A DNA stretch of 64,000 bases from Algoriphagus aestuariicola (GCF_017254835.1 NZ_JAFKCW010000003.1:372001-436000), one strand, 5' to 3'; positions 52,412 through 63,123 are shown, counted from the stretch's first letter. Made by a program: numbers and translations. Notes: generated by a model from the sequence alone, not told the origin.

Positions 52412-53458
52412 TTAGAGGCTATCCACGAGGGCCTTCCACTCCGTTTTCTGAGGAAGGCCTGGCTTTCTCAAGCCAAAGAATTGTGCGACCATCTCGCCTT
52501 CCTTGTCGAAAAGCTCCACGGCGGATACCAAGCCGTCTTCGGTATTTTTGTGGACGACAAAGGCTTTATCCACCACGCTCTCATTCAGGTGCATGTTAAA
52601 ATCCGGATCCAAAACATTGAGCCAATCACCCATCTGTCTCACGGTTTGCACCTTGCCTTGGTGGATTTGGATGTTTCCCTTGTTGCCTGCGAAAATCATG
52701 ATCGGAAGTTTGGTCTCAGCGGCTACTTCCACGATTTTCCTGACGGAAAGACGGTCGACCTCATAAGCCCATTTGTCATCAATCCACTTTACCGCATCGA
52801 GTCGGTTGAGCTTGTATTTGCGCAGCATGCCAAAGAAGTCGTGCGTATCCTTCATGTTTTCCCAGTCGTGGGTAAAGGATTTGAAGTCCAGATTTTCCTG
52901 GGAAGTGTACTCCGGCTTGGGGAAAGCCTCCAGGTCCAGCTGGGCATTTTGGTCTGCTGCGGTGTTTTTGGCGACCAAGTCTTCGTAAACTTCCTCTTTG
53001 GACTGGTCTTGGAGGTATACTTTCATGACAGCCTCACCTTCTTTGTCAAAATACTGCAGGCTTTTCATGGTGCCTCGGGGAGTCTCGGTAGTCACGGCAA
53101 AGCCGAATTTCCAGCTCGCAAAAAATACCCGCTGCTCGATCGGGCCGATCACGGTCGCAATCTTGGCCGGACCCGCCTGATGCATCTCTATCTTTTGAAA
53201 CGGGCCTTTGTGCTCCAATACACAGCCTTCACTTCTGGTCAGGGACATCACACGTCCCAATCTCGGGAATTCGATGAGCTGCCCTTCAAAGTTGTCCGTC
53301 AGGCGAATCACGTTGGTTCCTATTCCTGTAGCCAAGAGCTCGGCCTCGCTTACACCCAGCTTGGCGGCTGCGTCCCTGATTCTGAGTGTGGGTTCGGATA
53401 CTTTCAGGCTATCCCAGGCTTGTTTGAGGGATAGTACGGATTCTTGTAGCGTTTCCAT
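52412..53458 (-). CDS. hmuS: hemin-degrading/heme-trafficking factor, HemS/HmuS family
   Basis: A 348-residue cytoplasmic heme-handling protein made of two homologous halves, as in HemS/ChuS. The first half includes 'RVMSLTRSEGCVLEHKGPF', and the second 'MKDTHDFFGMLRKYKLNR' contains the His that ligates heme in this family. 'NKGNIQIHQGKVQTVRQMGDWLNVLDPDFNMHL' is written in two matching blocks in both halves. ATG 53458 is the start. An in-frame ATG at 53590 would run into hmuV. The gap to hmuV is one base, so translation is coupled. Confidence 0.93.
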   Translation of the reverse strand: METLQESVLSLKQAWDSLKVSEPTLRIRDAAAKLGVSEAELLATGIGTNVIRLTDNFEGQLIEFPRLGRVMSLTRSEGCVLEHKGPFQKIEMHQAGPAKIATVIGPIEQRVFFASWKFGFAVTTETPRGTMKSLQYFDKEGEAVMKVYLQDQSKEEVYEDLVAKNTAADQNAQLDLEAFPKPEYTSQENLDFKSFTHDWENMKDTHDFFGMLRKYKLNRLDAVKWIDDKWAYEVDRLSVRKIVEVAAETKLPIMIFAGNKGNIQIHQGKVQTVRQMGDWLNVLDPDFNMHLNESVVDKAFVVHKNTEDGLVSAVELFDKEGEMVAQFFGLRKPGLPQKTEWKALVDSL

Positions 53459-53459
53459 A

Positions 53460-54263
53460 TTAAGCTTGTTTAATGGTATGGGTCGATGAATATGATTGGG
53501 CAGCGGAAGAGACAAATACTCCCCCAGTAGCCGGGTTGGCAATAAGCTGGATAGGATGATCAAACACTTGGGCAAGAATCTCTTCGTCAAGTACCTCCTT
53601 CACAGTTCCGGATTTGGCAAGGAGGCCGTCCTTTAGCAAAGCGATCTTGTCCGCGTATTGGGCTGCCAGATTCAGTTCGTGGAGAATCACTAGGATGCCG
53701 ATATTTCTCGACTTGAGCGCTTCTAGGATCTTCAGGACGGCATGCTGCTGGGCAATGTCCAGACTGGAGGTTGGCTCGTCGAGCAGAAGATAGCGGGGAA
53801 AAGGTTTGGCCTCCCAGATCTGCACTAGCACTCGGGCGAGCTGCACACGCTGCTTTTCACCTCCTGAGAGAGTATTGAAAACCTGGTCTTTCAGGTGGGA
53901 AGTATTGGTTGCTTCCAGTACCTCGGCGATCAGCCTAGTTGGATTTTTTGCTTTGGTACTGATCAGGCCCAACTCCACCACTTCCTGCACGGTAAAGGGG
54001 AAATTTACCTGTGTATGCTGGGGCATCACGGCTCGCACTTCGGCCAGTTCTCGGCTTTTGAGGGTATGAATGTCATGTCCGTTATAGCCTATCGCACCGT
54101 GTTTGCACCTGATTTCCCCAGAGAGGATCTTGAAAAACGTCGACTTGCCAGCCCCGTTTGGCCCTAGTACCGCAAGGATTTCCCCCGGATTCAATTCCAG
54201 GCTGACCTCGTCCACGATGGGTCTTTGTCTGATACAAAAATGAACTCTTGAAGCCGTCAGCAT
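53460..54263 (-). CDS. hmuV: heme ABC transporter ATP-binding protein
   Basis: A 267-residue ABC ATPase powering heme import. Walker A is 'GPNGAGKSTFFK', the signature 'LSGGEKQRVQLARVL', Walker B 'YLLLDEPTSSLD', and the switch His is in 'VILHELNLAAQ'. ATG 54263 overlaps the permease stop (TAATG), the natural coupled start. An upstream ATG at 54299 would overlap hmuU by 37 bases. Its regulatory C-terminus is short, as in BtuD/HmuV proteins. Confidence 0.96.
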   Translation of the reverse strand: MLTASRVHFCIRQRPIVDEVSLELNPGEILAVLGPNGAGKSTFFKILSGEIRCKHGAIGYNGHDIHTLKSRELAEVRAVMPQHTQVNFPFTVQEVVELGLISTKAKNPTRLIAEVLEATNTSHLKDQVFNTLSGGEKQRVQLARVLVQIWEAKPFPRYLLLDEPTSSLDIAQQHAVLKILEALKSRNIGILVILHELNLAAQYADKIALLKDGLLAKSGTVKEVLDEEILAQVFDHPIQLIANPATGGVFVSSAAQSYSSTHTIKQA

Positions 54264-55321
54264 TAGTTTTTGGGTTTGTTCAGATTGAAAATGAGCCAAA
54301 TAAAGAAGGGCGCGCCGATCAGCGCCGTGATCACCCCGATAGGCATCTCCGTCGGAATCACGATCACGCGGGCGATCAGGTCGGCAAAGTTGAGCAAAAG
54401 CGCTCCCAGCAAAAAGGAACCTGGAAGCACTAAGCGGTGATCTGCTCCGAATAGGATACGGATCAAATGCGGAACCACCAAGCCAACGAAACCGATCATT
54501 CCAACCATCGAAACTCCGGCTCCCACGATGAGTGCGCTGAAAATCAGGAACTGCAATTTGACGCGCTGCACGTTCACTCCCATGTGGAAGGCCTCCTGCT
54601 CGCCCAGAGCCAGCGCATTGAGATTACGGTAGCTGAAGAGAAGCATGAGGGAAGGGAAGGTGATCAAGATCAAGCTCACGGGGATTTTGGTCCATGTTGC
54701 TCCGGCCAAGTCTCCCAAGCTCCAGAAGGTAAAGCTTCGCAAAGCAGAGTCGTCGGCAAAGAAAAGAACTAAGCCAATCAGCGCCCCCGCCAACGCATTG
54801 ATGGCCACACCTGCTAGGATCAGGGTAGCTGCATCCGTCTTTCCTTGGGATTTGGACAGGCGATACACCGCCAAGACGGCAATCAGGCCTCCGGCAAAAG
54901 CAAAAATGGGCAAGCCTATAGGTCTGACCCATGCCAAGATTGGAGATATCGGGACGAATACCATAAAGATCACCGCAAAGAGTGCGCTTCCGCTGCTGAC
55001 ACCGATCAGTCCTGGTTCTACGAGGGGATTTCGGAACATGCCCTGCAACGCTGCCCCGGCGATTCCCAGTCCTCCACCGACCAGCACTCCCATCAGCACC
55101 CGCGGCATGCGGATCTGCAGGAGCACATTCGCCTGCTGTACTTCGAAGGCTCCGACGTGCATGCCCACCTGGTCAGACAGGATCGCCAGCACCTGAGGCA
55201 ACGGAATACGGTAGGCGCCCATGGACAGGGAGACAAGCAAGACCATCCCAAGCATCAATCCAAAACCCAGCAAAATCTGGTTTTGGCTTTTGGTTTTCGT
55301 ATGTGCCAAGGCTGAACTCAT
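54263..55321 (-). CDS. hmuU: heme ABC transporter permease, FecCD/BtuC family
   Basis: A 352-residue inner-membrane permease with about ten helices. 'GGGLGIAGAALQGMFRNPLVEPGLIGVSSGSALFAV' (in two parts) is the FecCD signature for the region contacting the ATPase. 'MIGFVGLVVPHLIRILFGADHR' near the C-terminus is the second block, including the coupling helix. It stops within the start of hmuV and begins 3 bases after hmuT. Heme is inferred from the operon. The family also carries siderophores and cobalamin. Confidence 0.95.
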   Translation of the reverse strand: MSSALAHTKTKSQNQILLGFGLMLGMVLLVSLSMGAYRIPLPQVLAILSDQVGMHVGAFEVQQANVLLQIRMPRVLMGVLVGGGLGIAGAALQGMFRNPLVEPGLIGVSSGSALFAVIFMVFVPISPILAWVRPIGLPIFAFAGGLIAVLAVYRLSKSQGKTDAATLILAGVAINALAGALIGLVLFFADDSALRSFTFWSLGDLAGATWTKIPVSLILITFPSLMLLFSYRNLNALALGEQEAFHMGVNVQRVKLQFLIFSALIVGAGVSMVGMIGFVGLVVPHLIRILFGADHRLVLPGSFLLGALLLNFADLIARVIVIPTEMPIGVITALIGAPFFIWLIFNLNKPKN

Positions 55322-55324
55322 AGG

Positions 55325-56176
55325 TTATCGGCGGGTAGCTTTAGCAAGGTCCAAAGCGGCTTTGCCGACTCTCGGGCCGAATCCGGATAGATATTGTCCG
55401 TCAAGCGCAATGATCTGGTCTTTTTTGAATGCTTCTGTTTGGTCGATTCCCTGTATCTTGACCAAGCCTTCTTTTCCGCCCAAACTCTGGACTCCCGATT
55501 CAAAAAACACCAAATAATCAGGGTTCATCTGCACCAGCGACTCCGGAGTCAAGGGGGCGAATTCGTCGAATCCTGTAGCGGAGCCTTCTAGTTTGGCCAA
55601 TTTGAAGATCTCTGTGGCAAAGGTCTTGTCACCGGCTACAAATACGGTCTCCGGGCCACGTGCCATGACGAAAATTGTCTTTGGCTTGGATGCTTGGGTC
55701 TTTAGATAGCTTTCCAGCGCCGCCAGATCTGCATCAATGCCCTCAATTATTTCTACCCCTTTCTCAGGAACTTCAAAAAATACCGCCAACTCCTTTACCA
55801 AAGTTCTTGTTCCCTCGACGGTAGTCGGCTTTTGGAATACTTGAATGTTGACCTGGGCAGCCTTCAACTGGTCTACTACATCTGGGTTCAGATAGTTTTC
55901 TTCGATCAGCACCAAGTCTGGGCTAAGCGCGAGGATACCTTCGGCTTTGATTTGATTGCGGTATCCTATGGAAGGAAGAGCCTTCATGCTTGCCGGATAG
56001 GTAGAAGTAATATCCGTTGCAATAATCTGCTCACTAAATCCCAATGCGTCCACTACCTCGGTAATCGTGCCGCCAGCGGTGATGATCTTGCGGGACCTCG
56101 ACTCAGCTGTATCGGTCGCAGCCTTGCCACAGGCAAAGCATAGGAGAAGGATCAAAGGCAAAAATCTCACTATCAT
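55325..56176 (-). CDS. hmuT: heme ABC transporter substrate-binding lipoprotein
   Basis: A 283-residue class III binding protein with a lipoprotein signal (lipobox Cys16, 'LCFAC'). The N-lobe begins 'RKIITAGGTITEVVDALGFSEQIIATDITSTYP', the HmuT pattern in which a Tyr or His on this loop ligates heme. A rigid helix joins it to the C-lobe. It captures heme in the periplasm for HmuU2V2. It is the first gene of the six-gene operon, 26 bases after the -7 element of a strong promoter. Confidence 0.92.
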   Translation of the reverse strand: MIVRFLPLILLLCFACGKAATDTAESRSRKIITAGGTITEVVDALGFSEQIIATDITSTYPASMKALPSIGYRNQIKAEGILALSPDLVLIEENYLNPDVVDQLKAAQVNIQVFQKPTTVEGTRTLVKELAVFFEVPEKGVEIIEGIDADLAALESYLKTQASKPKTIFVMARGPETVFVAGDKTFATEIFKLAKLEGSATGFDEFAPLTPESLVQMNPDYLVFFESGVQSLGGKEGLVKIQGIDQTEAFKKDQIIALDGQYLSGFGPRVGKAALDLAKATRR

Positions 56177-56182
56177 TATTTA

Positions 56183-56235
56183 GATTAAGTTTAAATACAA
56201 TGCAAATGTATTGTTATTAAGATTGAATCCAAATA
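56183..56235 (-). promoter_or_regulatory. hmu operon promoter with paired operator-like motifs
   Basis: On the minus strand, -33 TTTG (56230-56233) is separated by 19 bases from -7 TACATTTG (56203-56210), an exact TAnnTTTG. Two near-matching 15-mers of the form GATTRARTYYAAATA flank the -7. One (56221-56235) covers the -33 and the other (56183-56197) lies across the expected transcription start. An inverted repeat AATACA/TGTATT covers the -7 itself. This layout suits an iron-responsive repressor such as Fur, but that identity is inferred. Confidence 0.65.
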
Positions 56236-56392
56236 ATTGCGCCAAAAAAAATGATTGCCGGATAAATGGGTTTGGCGGCGGGTAGAAGGAGGTTTGGCAA
56301 ATTCTCTTAACCAATCAAAAAGCTCAGACTAGATACAGGCCAACTTAAAAAAATGGCCCTTGGCCGGCTAAACGATCTTCATACCAAGAGCC

Positions 56393-56437
56393 AAAAAAAA
56401 CGCAAAACCTTAGACCTAGAACACCTAAGATTTTGCG
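56393..56437 (-). terminator. intrinsic terminator of the 181-aa secreted protein gene
   Basis: On the minus strand, a 13-bp stem (CGCAAAATCTTAG with CTAAGGTTTTGCG, one G-U pair) is followed by eight Ts. Confidence 0.88.
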
Positions 56438-56469
56438 GCAGTATTTAAAAGCTATGGCTTGACTACGCC

Positions 56470-57015
56470 CTAGCGCACACTAAACAAATAGATTTTTACT
56501 TGCTGTGCTTGGGTATTTTCAGGATTATAGAAAGCGTATTCCATTTCATTCTCAAGAGGTCCCGAAGGCGTGATTTTGTAGATCCCTTCACCGCTCTTTT
56601 CAATCTCAAAATTAACATGGTATTTGTCGGACATTGATTTGCCCCTTGCACCGAATGCCGCTAATGCACTAACCTTGAGAATAGGAATGCTACGTTTTTT
56701 ACTGTCGAATTCTGTTTTGGTGAGCACAATTAGCGATTCAGGATCCACTCCCTCGTCTACCCAAATCACAAAAGTTGGTTCATTAGATGCTACAACTGGA
56801 GATTTTCCTCCTGGAACCGATATCTCTTGCTGTGTCCCTCCATACCCCAAACCTTTTACTTTATATTTGGTTTCAGCGGTTTGCACCTCCAACTTATGGA
56901 GTTCTCCATCTAATAGTATCATTGGCTGGTTTTTAAACTCCGGCCGTGGAAAATCCTGGGCATAGCCAGTAACTGCGCAGCTTAACAGAAGCACACCTAA
57001 GATAATTTTTTTCAT
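56470..57015 (-). CDS. small secreted protein of unknown function
   Basis: A 181-residue protein from ATG 57015, with a clean signal peptide ending 'VTGYAQ' at about 20. An in-frame ATG at 57057 would add 14 polar residues before it. The mature part is beta-rich, with 'PMILLDGELHKLEVQTAETKYKVKGLGYGG', 'FVIWVDEGVDPESLIVL' and 'VNFEIEKSGEGIYKITPSG', which resembles a two-sheet sandwich. I do not recognise the family. It is monocistronic with its own strong terminator. Confidence 0.7.
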   Translation of the reverse strand: MKKIILGVLLLSCAVTGYAQDFPRPEFKNQPMILLDGELHKLEVQTAETKYKVKGLGYGGTQQEISVPGGKSPVVASNEPTFVIWVDEGVDPESLIVLTKTEFDSKKRSIPILKVSALAAFGARGKSMSDKYHVNFEIEKSGEGIYKITPSGPLENEMEYAFYNPENTQAQQVKIYLFSVR

Positions 57016-58891
<1,876 letters not shown>

Positions 58892-58955
58892 GGAAATTAG
58901 TTAGAGGTGATCGTCAAACAGATGGCGCTTCACCACTAACCTAATAACTAAAAAT

Positions 58956-59204
58956 ATGCAATTAGAAATCGTCACACCGGAGAAGAAAGTGTTTCAGGGA
59001 GAAGTCTCCGAAGCTAGCTTTCCCGGCGCATCCGGCTCATTTCAGGTATTGAACAACCACGCCCCTATCGTGTCCGCTCTGGCGAAGGGCACGGTGTCTT
59101 TCACAACCAAGGAAGGCGCTAAGCAGTCCCTGACCGTGGACGGCGGCGTAGTCGAAGTCAAAGACAACGTGATCGTGGTCTTGGCCGAAAAAGTGATCGG
59201 CTAA
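58956..59204 (+). CDS. atpC: F-type ATP synthase subunit epsilon (short form)
   Basis: An 82-residue epsilon subunit consisting only of the N-terminal beta-sandwich ('QLEIVTPEKKVFQGEVSEASFPGASGSF' in two parts, 'VLNNHAPIVSALAKGTV'). The C-terminal two-helix hairpin, which inhibits ATP hydrolysis in E. coli and Bacillus, is absent. Short epsilon is usual in Bacteroidota. It lies 64 bases after atpD and is closed by a strong terminator. Confidence 0.96.
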   Translation: MQLEIVTPEKKVFQGEVSEASFPGASGSFQVLNNHAPIVSALAKGTVSFTTKEGAKQSLTVDGGVVEVKDNVIVVLAEKVIG

Positions 59205-59224
59205 TTCCTGCGCAAACTTTATAG

Positions 59225-59258
59225 AAAAGGCCTCCTGTGCAAACGGGAGGCCTTTTTT
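59225..59258 (+). terminator. intrinsic terminator of atpDC
   Basis: An 11-bp stem AAAAGGCCTCC/GGAGGCCTTTT with a 10-base loop and a T-rich end. Confidence 0.88.
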
Positions 59259-59272
59259 GGCTATTGGTGTGA

Positions 59273-60406
59273 CTAGTTATACTCCACAACCGGCCGTAGC
59301 ACCGCTCGTTTAATGTATTTTTCGTCGTGCTTCATAAGGCTACCTTCGTAAAAATAAAGTGTATCCCGCACCACCCCAGCCAGCATGCCGATTTCCATGA
59401 TATTTTTGGGATTGACTGTTTCTGACCATTTTTTCGCGGTCTTGTCGTAGATCAATAGATGAGAAAAAGTAGCGTTTTTGTCTCCTTGTTCACGATTGTT
59501 CATCCAAGTCTCAATAAAAATCTCATCACCACTTTCCTGAATGGAGTTAAAATAGTGATTGGTCGGCACGTTTACTTTGGAGTCTCCACCGGATTTAAAT
59601 AATTCATTAAAGTCAACAATCTGGTCTGCGCCACGGAGGGCGTAGTCGAAAAAACGGCTTTGTGGCAAGGCCACCGAATCGAATATTTGTTCAGTTTCGG
59701 AATAGAATGTCAACTTTTTACTGTGCGGAAGAGATAGCGCGAGGTTCTCACCGAAATCCCCCATAGTCAAATAAGTCACCGCGCTCAACGACCCCGATAT
59801 GGCCTTGTACTCATCCGAATATTCAAACATTGAACTCTGAACCGCTCCGTCGAATCCAAAGAAGTAGATCTGATCTCCTGAGGCCCGATAAAAGTCCGGA
59901 TGAAAGCTGTCATATACCGAACTAACCAGCTCTACTAGAAAACCATCTACCAGTTTTTTAAACTTTGCGCCCAAAAACCTGATCACCTTATCTTCGGGTA
60001 GTTGGAGTTTCATTTTTTCCACAAACTCCTGCGTTTCCGCATTGAATACCAATACTGACTCGCTTCTCTTGTCAAGGATATACACGATGGGATACGCTGA
60101 CACATCAAAGGAAGCGGGAGAAAATGAACCAATTGGAAAATCCCCCGAGGCGATCTTTGTTACCTGCTCGCCACCTGTTGTCATGATGGCCACCATGGGA
60201 GAGCGGTAGGAAGAGACGGCCAAAAGGCTATCGCCGATCAGTTTGACTTCTGCTTGGCTATTCAGGAAAAATTTGTCCTCCCTCACCAGAACCGAATCCA
60301 CCACAGAAAGCTCCCAAAAATCAGGATTTGCGGCCTCTTGCTTTTCGGTAGTGCATGCAGCCAAAAAGGAAAAGAATGCCATCGCAATCAAAAAGTATCG
60401 TTTCAT
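59273..60406 (-). CDS. beta-propeller-like lipoprotein (DUF4221/BF3164 type)
   Basis: A 377-residue lipoprotein from ATG 60406 with lipobox Cys18 ('FSFLAAC'). An in-frame ATG at 60514 would precede a 36-residue stretch without signal character. The mature part has repeats of the pattern 'V-x-x-D-x-S-x-x-x-V-F-x-x-x-T-x-x', for example 'SAYPIVYILDKRSESVLVFNAETQEFV' split over two blocks, consistent with a six-bladed propeller. Similar lipoproteins occur in many copies in Cyclobacteriaceae and Bacteroides. No ligand or enzymatic role is known. It is a single gene. Confidence 0.7.
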   Translation of the reverse strand: MKRYFLIAMAFFSFLAACTTEKQEAANPDFWELSVVDSVLVREDKFFLNSQAEVKLIGDSLLAVSSYRSPMVAIMTTGGEQVTKIASGDFPIGSFSPASFDVSAYPIVYILDKRSESVLVFNAETQEFVEKMKLQLPEDKVIRFLGAKFKKLVDGFLVELVSSVYDSFHPDFYRASGDQIYFFGFDGAVQSSMFEYSDEYKAISGSLSAVTYLTMGDFGENLALSLPHSKKLTFYSETEQIFDSVALPQSRFFDYALRGADQIVDFNELFKSGGDSKVNVPTNHYFNSIQESGDEIFIETWMNNREQGDKNATFSHLLIYDKTAKKWSETVNPKNIMEIGMLAGVVRDTLYFYEGSLMKHDEKYIKRAVLRPVVEYN

Positions 60407-60532
60407 AGTGTATGATTTAACACGGTAGGTTCGCAAGAAAAGAAAATACTGCGAAAAACCAATCACATGCCGAAAAACATAATAAATCACCTTAAAGAGC
60501 TTCAATTCAACCAATGCTCACCTTTGCCAAAC

Positions 60533-60563
60533 AAAAAAGTCCAAGCCTTTCGACTTGGACTTT
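60533..60563 (-). terminator. intrinsic terminator of fumC
   Basis: A 10-bp stem AAAGTCCAAG/CTTGGACTTT, with a six-base T-run on the minus strand just past the stem. Confidence 0.82.
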
Positions 60564-60586
60564 AACTTTTCAGCCTAAGTTAAAAC

Positions 60587-61987
60587 TCACTTCAAGCTTC
60601 CGATCATATCCTCTGGCTTCACCCACTCGTCAAACTGCTCGGAAGTCAACAGACCAAGGGCGATGGCCGCTTCGCGCAGGCTAGTGCCTTCTTTGTGCGC
60701 TTTCTTGGCGATGGCAGCGGCATTCTCATAACCTATATAGGGATTGAGCGCCGTCACCAACATCAGCGAGTTTTCGAGATGGCGCTGGATCATTGGCGTA
60801 TTTGGCTCAATGCCGATCGCACAGTTGTCATTGAAAGACACGCAGGCATCCCCGATCAGTCGAGCGGACTGCAGGAAGTTAGCAGCGATCAATGGTTTGA
60901 ATACGTTCAATTCGAAATGTCCGTTAGATCCGCCAATGGTGATCGCTACGTCGTTCCCCATTACTTGGGCTGCGACCATGGTCATGGCTTCCACTTGGGT
61001 GGGGTTGACTTTTCCTGGCATGATGGAGGATCCCGGTTCATTTTCCGGGATCAGGATCTCGCCGATTCCCGATCTTGGACCGGAGGAAAGCATTCGGATG
61101 TCATTGGCGATTTTCATAAGCGATACGGCCAACTGCTTGATCGCTCCATGCGCCTCCACCATTCCGTCGTGCGCTGCCAAAGCCTCGAATTTGTTTGGCG
61201 CAGTCACAAAAGGATGACCGGAAAGCTCGGCAATTTTCTTGGCTACCAACTCGGAATAACCCTGTGGTGTGTTTAGTCCGGTTCCTACAGCTGTTCCTCC
61301 CAAGGCAAGTTCAGAAAGGTGTGAAAGCGTGTTTTTCAAAGCTCTCAAGCCGTGATCCAGCTGGGCCACATAGCCACTGAATTCCTGTCCGAGGGTAAGT
61401 GGAGTCGCATCCATAAAGTGGGTACGGCCGATTTTCACCACGCTTTTGAAGGCCTCTGCTTTCGCAGCCAAGGTGTCACGCAACTTTTGAACCCCGGGAA
61501 TCGTCGTCTCCGCGACCATCTGGTAAGCAGCCACGTGCATGGCAGTAGGATAGGTATCGTTGGACGATTGGGATTTGTTTACGTCGTCGTTGGGGTGGAT
61601 TTTCTTCTTGGCATCCTCAAGAGAACCTCCCAAAATCACGTGTGCGCGGTAAGCGATCACCTCGTTGGAGTTCATGTTGGACTGGGTACCAGAACCTGTC
61701 TGCCAAATCACCAGCGGAAACTGGTCGTCATGCTGACCAGCGAGGATTTCGTCGCAGACGGTAGCGATGATATCCGCCTTGCCTTGATCCAATACGCCGA
61801 GCTCGGCATTTGTGAGAGCAGCGGCTTTTTTAAGGATCGCAAAAGCACGGATAATCTCGATGGGCATGCGGTTTTTTTCGCCGCCGATCTTAAAGTTGTT
61901 GATGGAGCGCTGAGTCTGGGCTCCCCAGTATTTGTCGGCTGGGACTTCTACGGGCCCCATGGTGTCCTTTTCGATACGGATTGACAT
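60587..61987 (-). CDS. fumC: class II fumarate hydratase
   Basis: A 466-residue TCA-cycle enzyme that interconverts fumarate and malate. The superfamily signature '[11 protein letters not shown]' is at about 319-329. '[10 protein letters not shown]' and '[12 protein letters not shown]' are the other two catalytic blocks. ATG 61987 is preferred to an ATG at 62020 because a TACCTTTG -7 element covers 62018-62025, so the longer form would begin before transcription starts. It is oxygen-stable, unlike the FeS class I type. Confidence 0.97.
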   Translation of the reverse strand: MSIRIEKDTMGPVEVPADKYWGAQTQRSINNFKIGGEKNRMPIEIIRAFAILKKAAALTNAELGVLDQGKADIIATVCDEILAGQHDDQFPLVIWQTGSGTQSNMNSNEVIAYRAHVILGGSLEDAKKKIHPNDDVNKSQSSNDTYPTAMHVAAYQMVAETTIPGVQKLRDTLAAKAEAFKSVVKIGRTHFMDATPLTLGQEFSGYVAQLDHGLRALKNTLSHLSELALGGTAVGTGLNTPQGYSELVAKKIAELSGHPFVTAPNKFEALAAHDGMVEAHGAIKQLAVSLMKIANDIRMLSSGPRSGIGEILIPENEPGSSIMPGKVNPTQVEAMTMVAAQVMGNDVAITIGGSNGHFELNVFKPLIAANFLQSARLIGDACVSFNDNCAIGIEPNTPMIQRHLENSLMLVTALNPYIGYENAAAIAKKAHKEGTSLREAAIALGLLTSEQFDEWVKPEDMIGSLK

Positions 61988-62017
61988 GGTCTTGTTAAAT
62001 GGGTTTGAATTTCGCCC

Positions 62018-62025
62018 CAAAGGTA
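62018..62025 (-). promoter_or_regulatory. -7 promoter element for fumC
   Basis: TACCTTTG on the minus strand, matching TAnnTTTG, 30 bases before the chosen start. Confidence 0.45.
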
Positions 62026-62077
62026 ATGGCTAAGCGTCTTTTAGCCTAAGAAGAAAGATGATAGTTGTGACGTATGG

Positions 62078-62247
62078 TAAACGGTCGACAGTCCAAAGTC
62101 CACTGCCGAGAAAGAGGAACTTCATGCGCCAAGTCTTCTAGTCTATCGTTTTGCAATGCAACGTCAAGTTCTTTCTTGACCGGCTGTCAACCGTCGTCTG
62201 TGAACGGTTGACAAAAGACTGCCTACTGAAACCTGTCTACTGTCCTA
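62078..62247. repeat. heptad repeat array, site B
   Basis: There are two parts. 62078-62107 carries units on the minus strand (TTTGGAC, TGTCGAC, CGTTTAC). 62173-62247 carries units on the plus strand (AACCGTC, GGTTGAC, TGCCTAC, TGTCTAC, TGTCCTA). The 3' end runs directly into the stop codon of the membrane protein gene. The 65 bases between the two parts show no repeat. The units match those at 9265-9366 and 63203-63223. Confidence 0.7.
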
Positions 62248-62736
62248 CTCCTTTCCCTTCATCTCCAGGTTGATGAGCTCATGAAAAACCGATCGGGAGG
62301 CTTTGACTTGCCGCTGAAAAAAAATGACGCAGAGCACGTAATTCAATATTGCGAGACCTAGACAGATGCATCCGTAACTGATATTTTGATGCCCAAAGAA
62401 ATAAAAGCCGGTGAAGGCCAGCAAAACGACCGTCCAAAATACCAGGAAAAACACCGTGGCTGGGAACAAGCGGTAGTTTAGAAAGATAATGGAACCGCGC
62501 GCGGTGGACTCCACCTGTCCCGTGATCAAGGGCAGAAAAGAATCGCCACGCTTCACTACCCGGGAAATCCGAAAGCCCTCTTGGCCAATGAGGCCATTGA
62601 AATGGATCTTGGGATCCCCCTGAGTACGGGCATCCAAGAAATTGACCTCCCTTGTTACCCGGATCAAATGTCCCAACACTTCCTCTTTGCTGAGGATGCT
62701 GACGAGTGTTTCACTATGGGCTGGCAGGAGGTTCAA
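62245..62736 (-). CDS. membrane protein of unknown function
   Basis: A 163-residue protein. The first 90 residues are soluble and polar ('LVSILSKEEVLGHLIRVTREV', 'ARGSIIFLNYRLFP'). Two transmembrane helices follow at about 92-112 ('ATVFFLVFWTVVLLAFTGFYF') and 120-137 ('GCICLGLAILNYVLCVIFF'). The N-terminal domain carries a 'DPKIHFNGLIGQEGFRISRV' stretch that hints at a small PH-like or split barrel fold. No family is recognised. It begins 6 bases after the RidA stop and is probably in one unit with it. Its stop codon lies inside a heptad repeat. Confidence 0.6.
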   Translation of the reverse strand: MNLLPAHSETLVSILSKEEVLGHLIRVTREVNFLDARTQGDPKIHFNGLIGQEGFRISRVVKRGDSFLPLITGQVESTARGSIIFLNYRLFPATVFFLVFWTVVLLAFTGFYFFGHQNISYGCICLGLAILNYVLCVIFFQRQVKASRSVFHELINLEMKGKE

Positions 62737-62742
62737 GGTCTC

Positions 62743-63123
62743 TTATTTCACGGCAATACAGGAAATTTCCACATTCACATTTTTGGGAAGCTTACTTACT
62801 TCTACGGTTTCCCGGGCTGGAGGATTTGATTTAAAGTATTGCCCATAGGCCTCGTTGATCGTCCCAAATTGTCCCATGTCCCGGATGAAGATGGTGCACT
62901 TCACCACATCTGAAAAGGCAAACTTTGCGCCACGGAGTACCGCTTCCAAATTTTTCATCACCGCATGGGTCTCTTCGGTGATGTTTTCATTGATGAGTTC
63001 TCCAGTGTCGGGATCCAAGGCTATCTGACCCGAAATGTAGAGCGTATTGCCAGCCAGCACCGCTTGTGAGTAAGGTCCTATCGGCGCCGGAGCTTCTGGG
63101 GTGAAAATGATTTGGTTTGGCAT
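62743..63123 (-). CDS. ridA: RidA-family enamine/imine deaminase
   Basis: A 126-residue RidA/YjgF protein that hydrolyses reactive 2-aminoacrylate and related imines released by PLP enzymes. The C-terminal signature 'PARETVEVSKLPKNVNVEISC' in two blocks includes the catalytic Arg that forms a salt bridge with the substrate carboxylate. 'IGPYSQAVLAGNTLYISGQIALDP' is the family opening. It works as a trimer. Upstream of it lies an 89-base gap with a dispersed repeat and a heptad array, then the mazG stop. Confidence 0.95.
   Translation of the reverse strand: MPNQIIFTPEAPAPIGPYSQAVLAGNTLYISGQIALDPDTGELINENITEETHAVMKNLEAVLRGAKFAFSDVVKCTIFIRDMGQFGTINEAYGQYFKSNPPARETVEVSKLPKNVNVEISCIAVK

Noticed and set aside
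52373-53434. A 353-codon open frame on the plus strand, fully inside hmuS.
   Set aside because: It mirrors the hmuS reading frame on the other strand, encodes no recognisable domain and has no separate regulatory signals. hmuS has strong family motifs and operon context.
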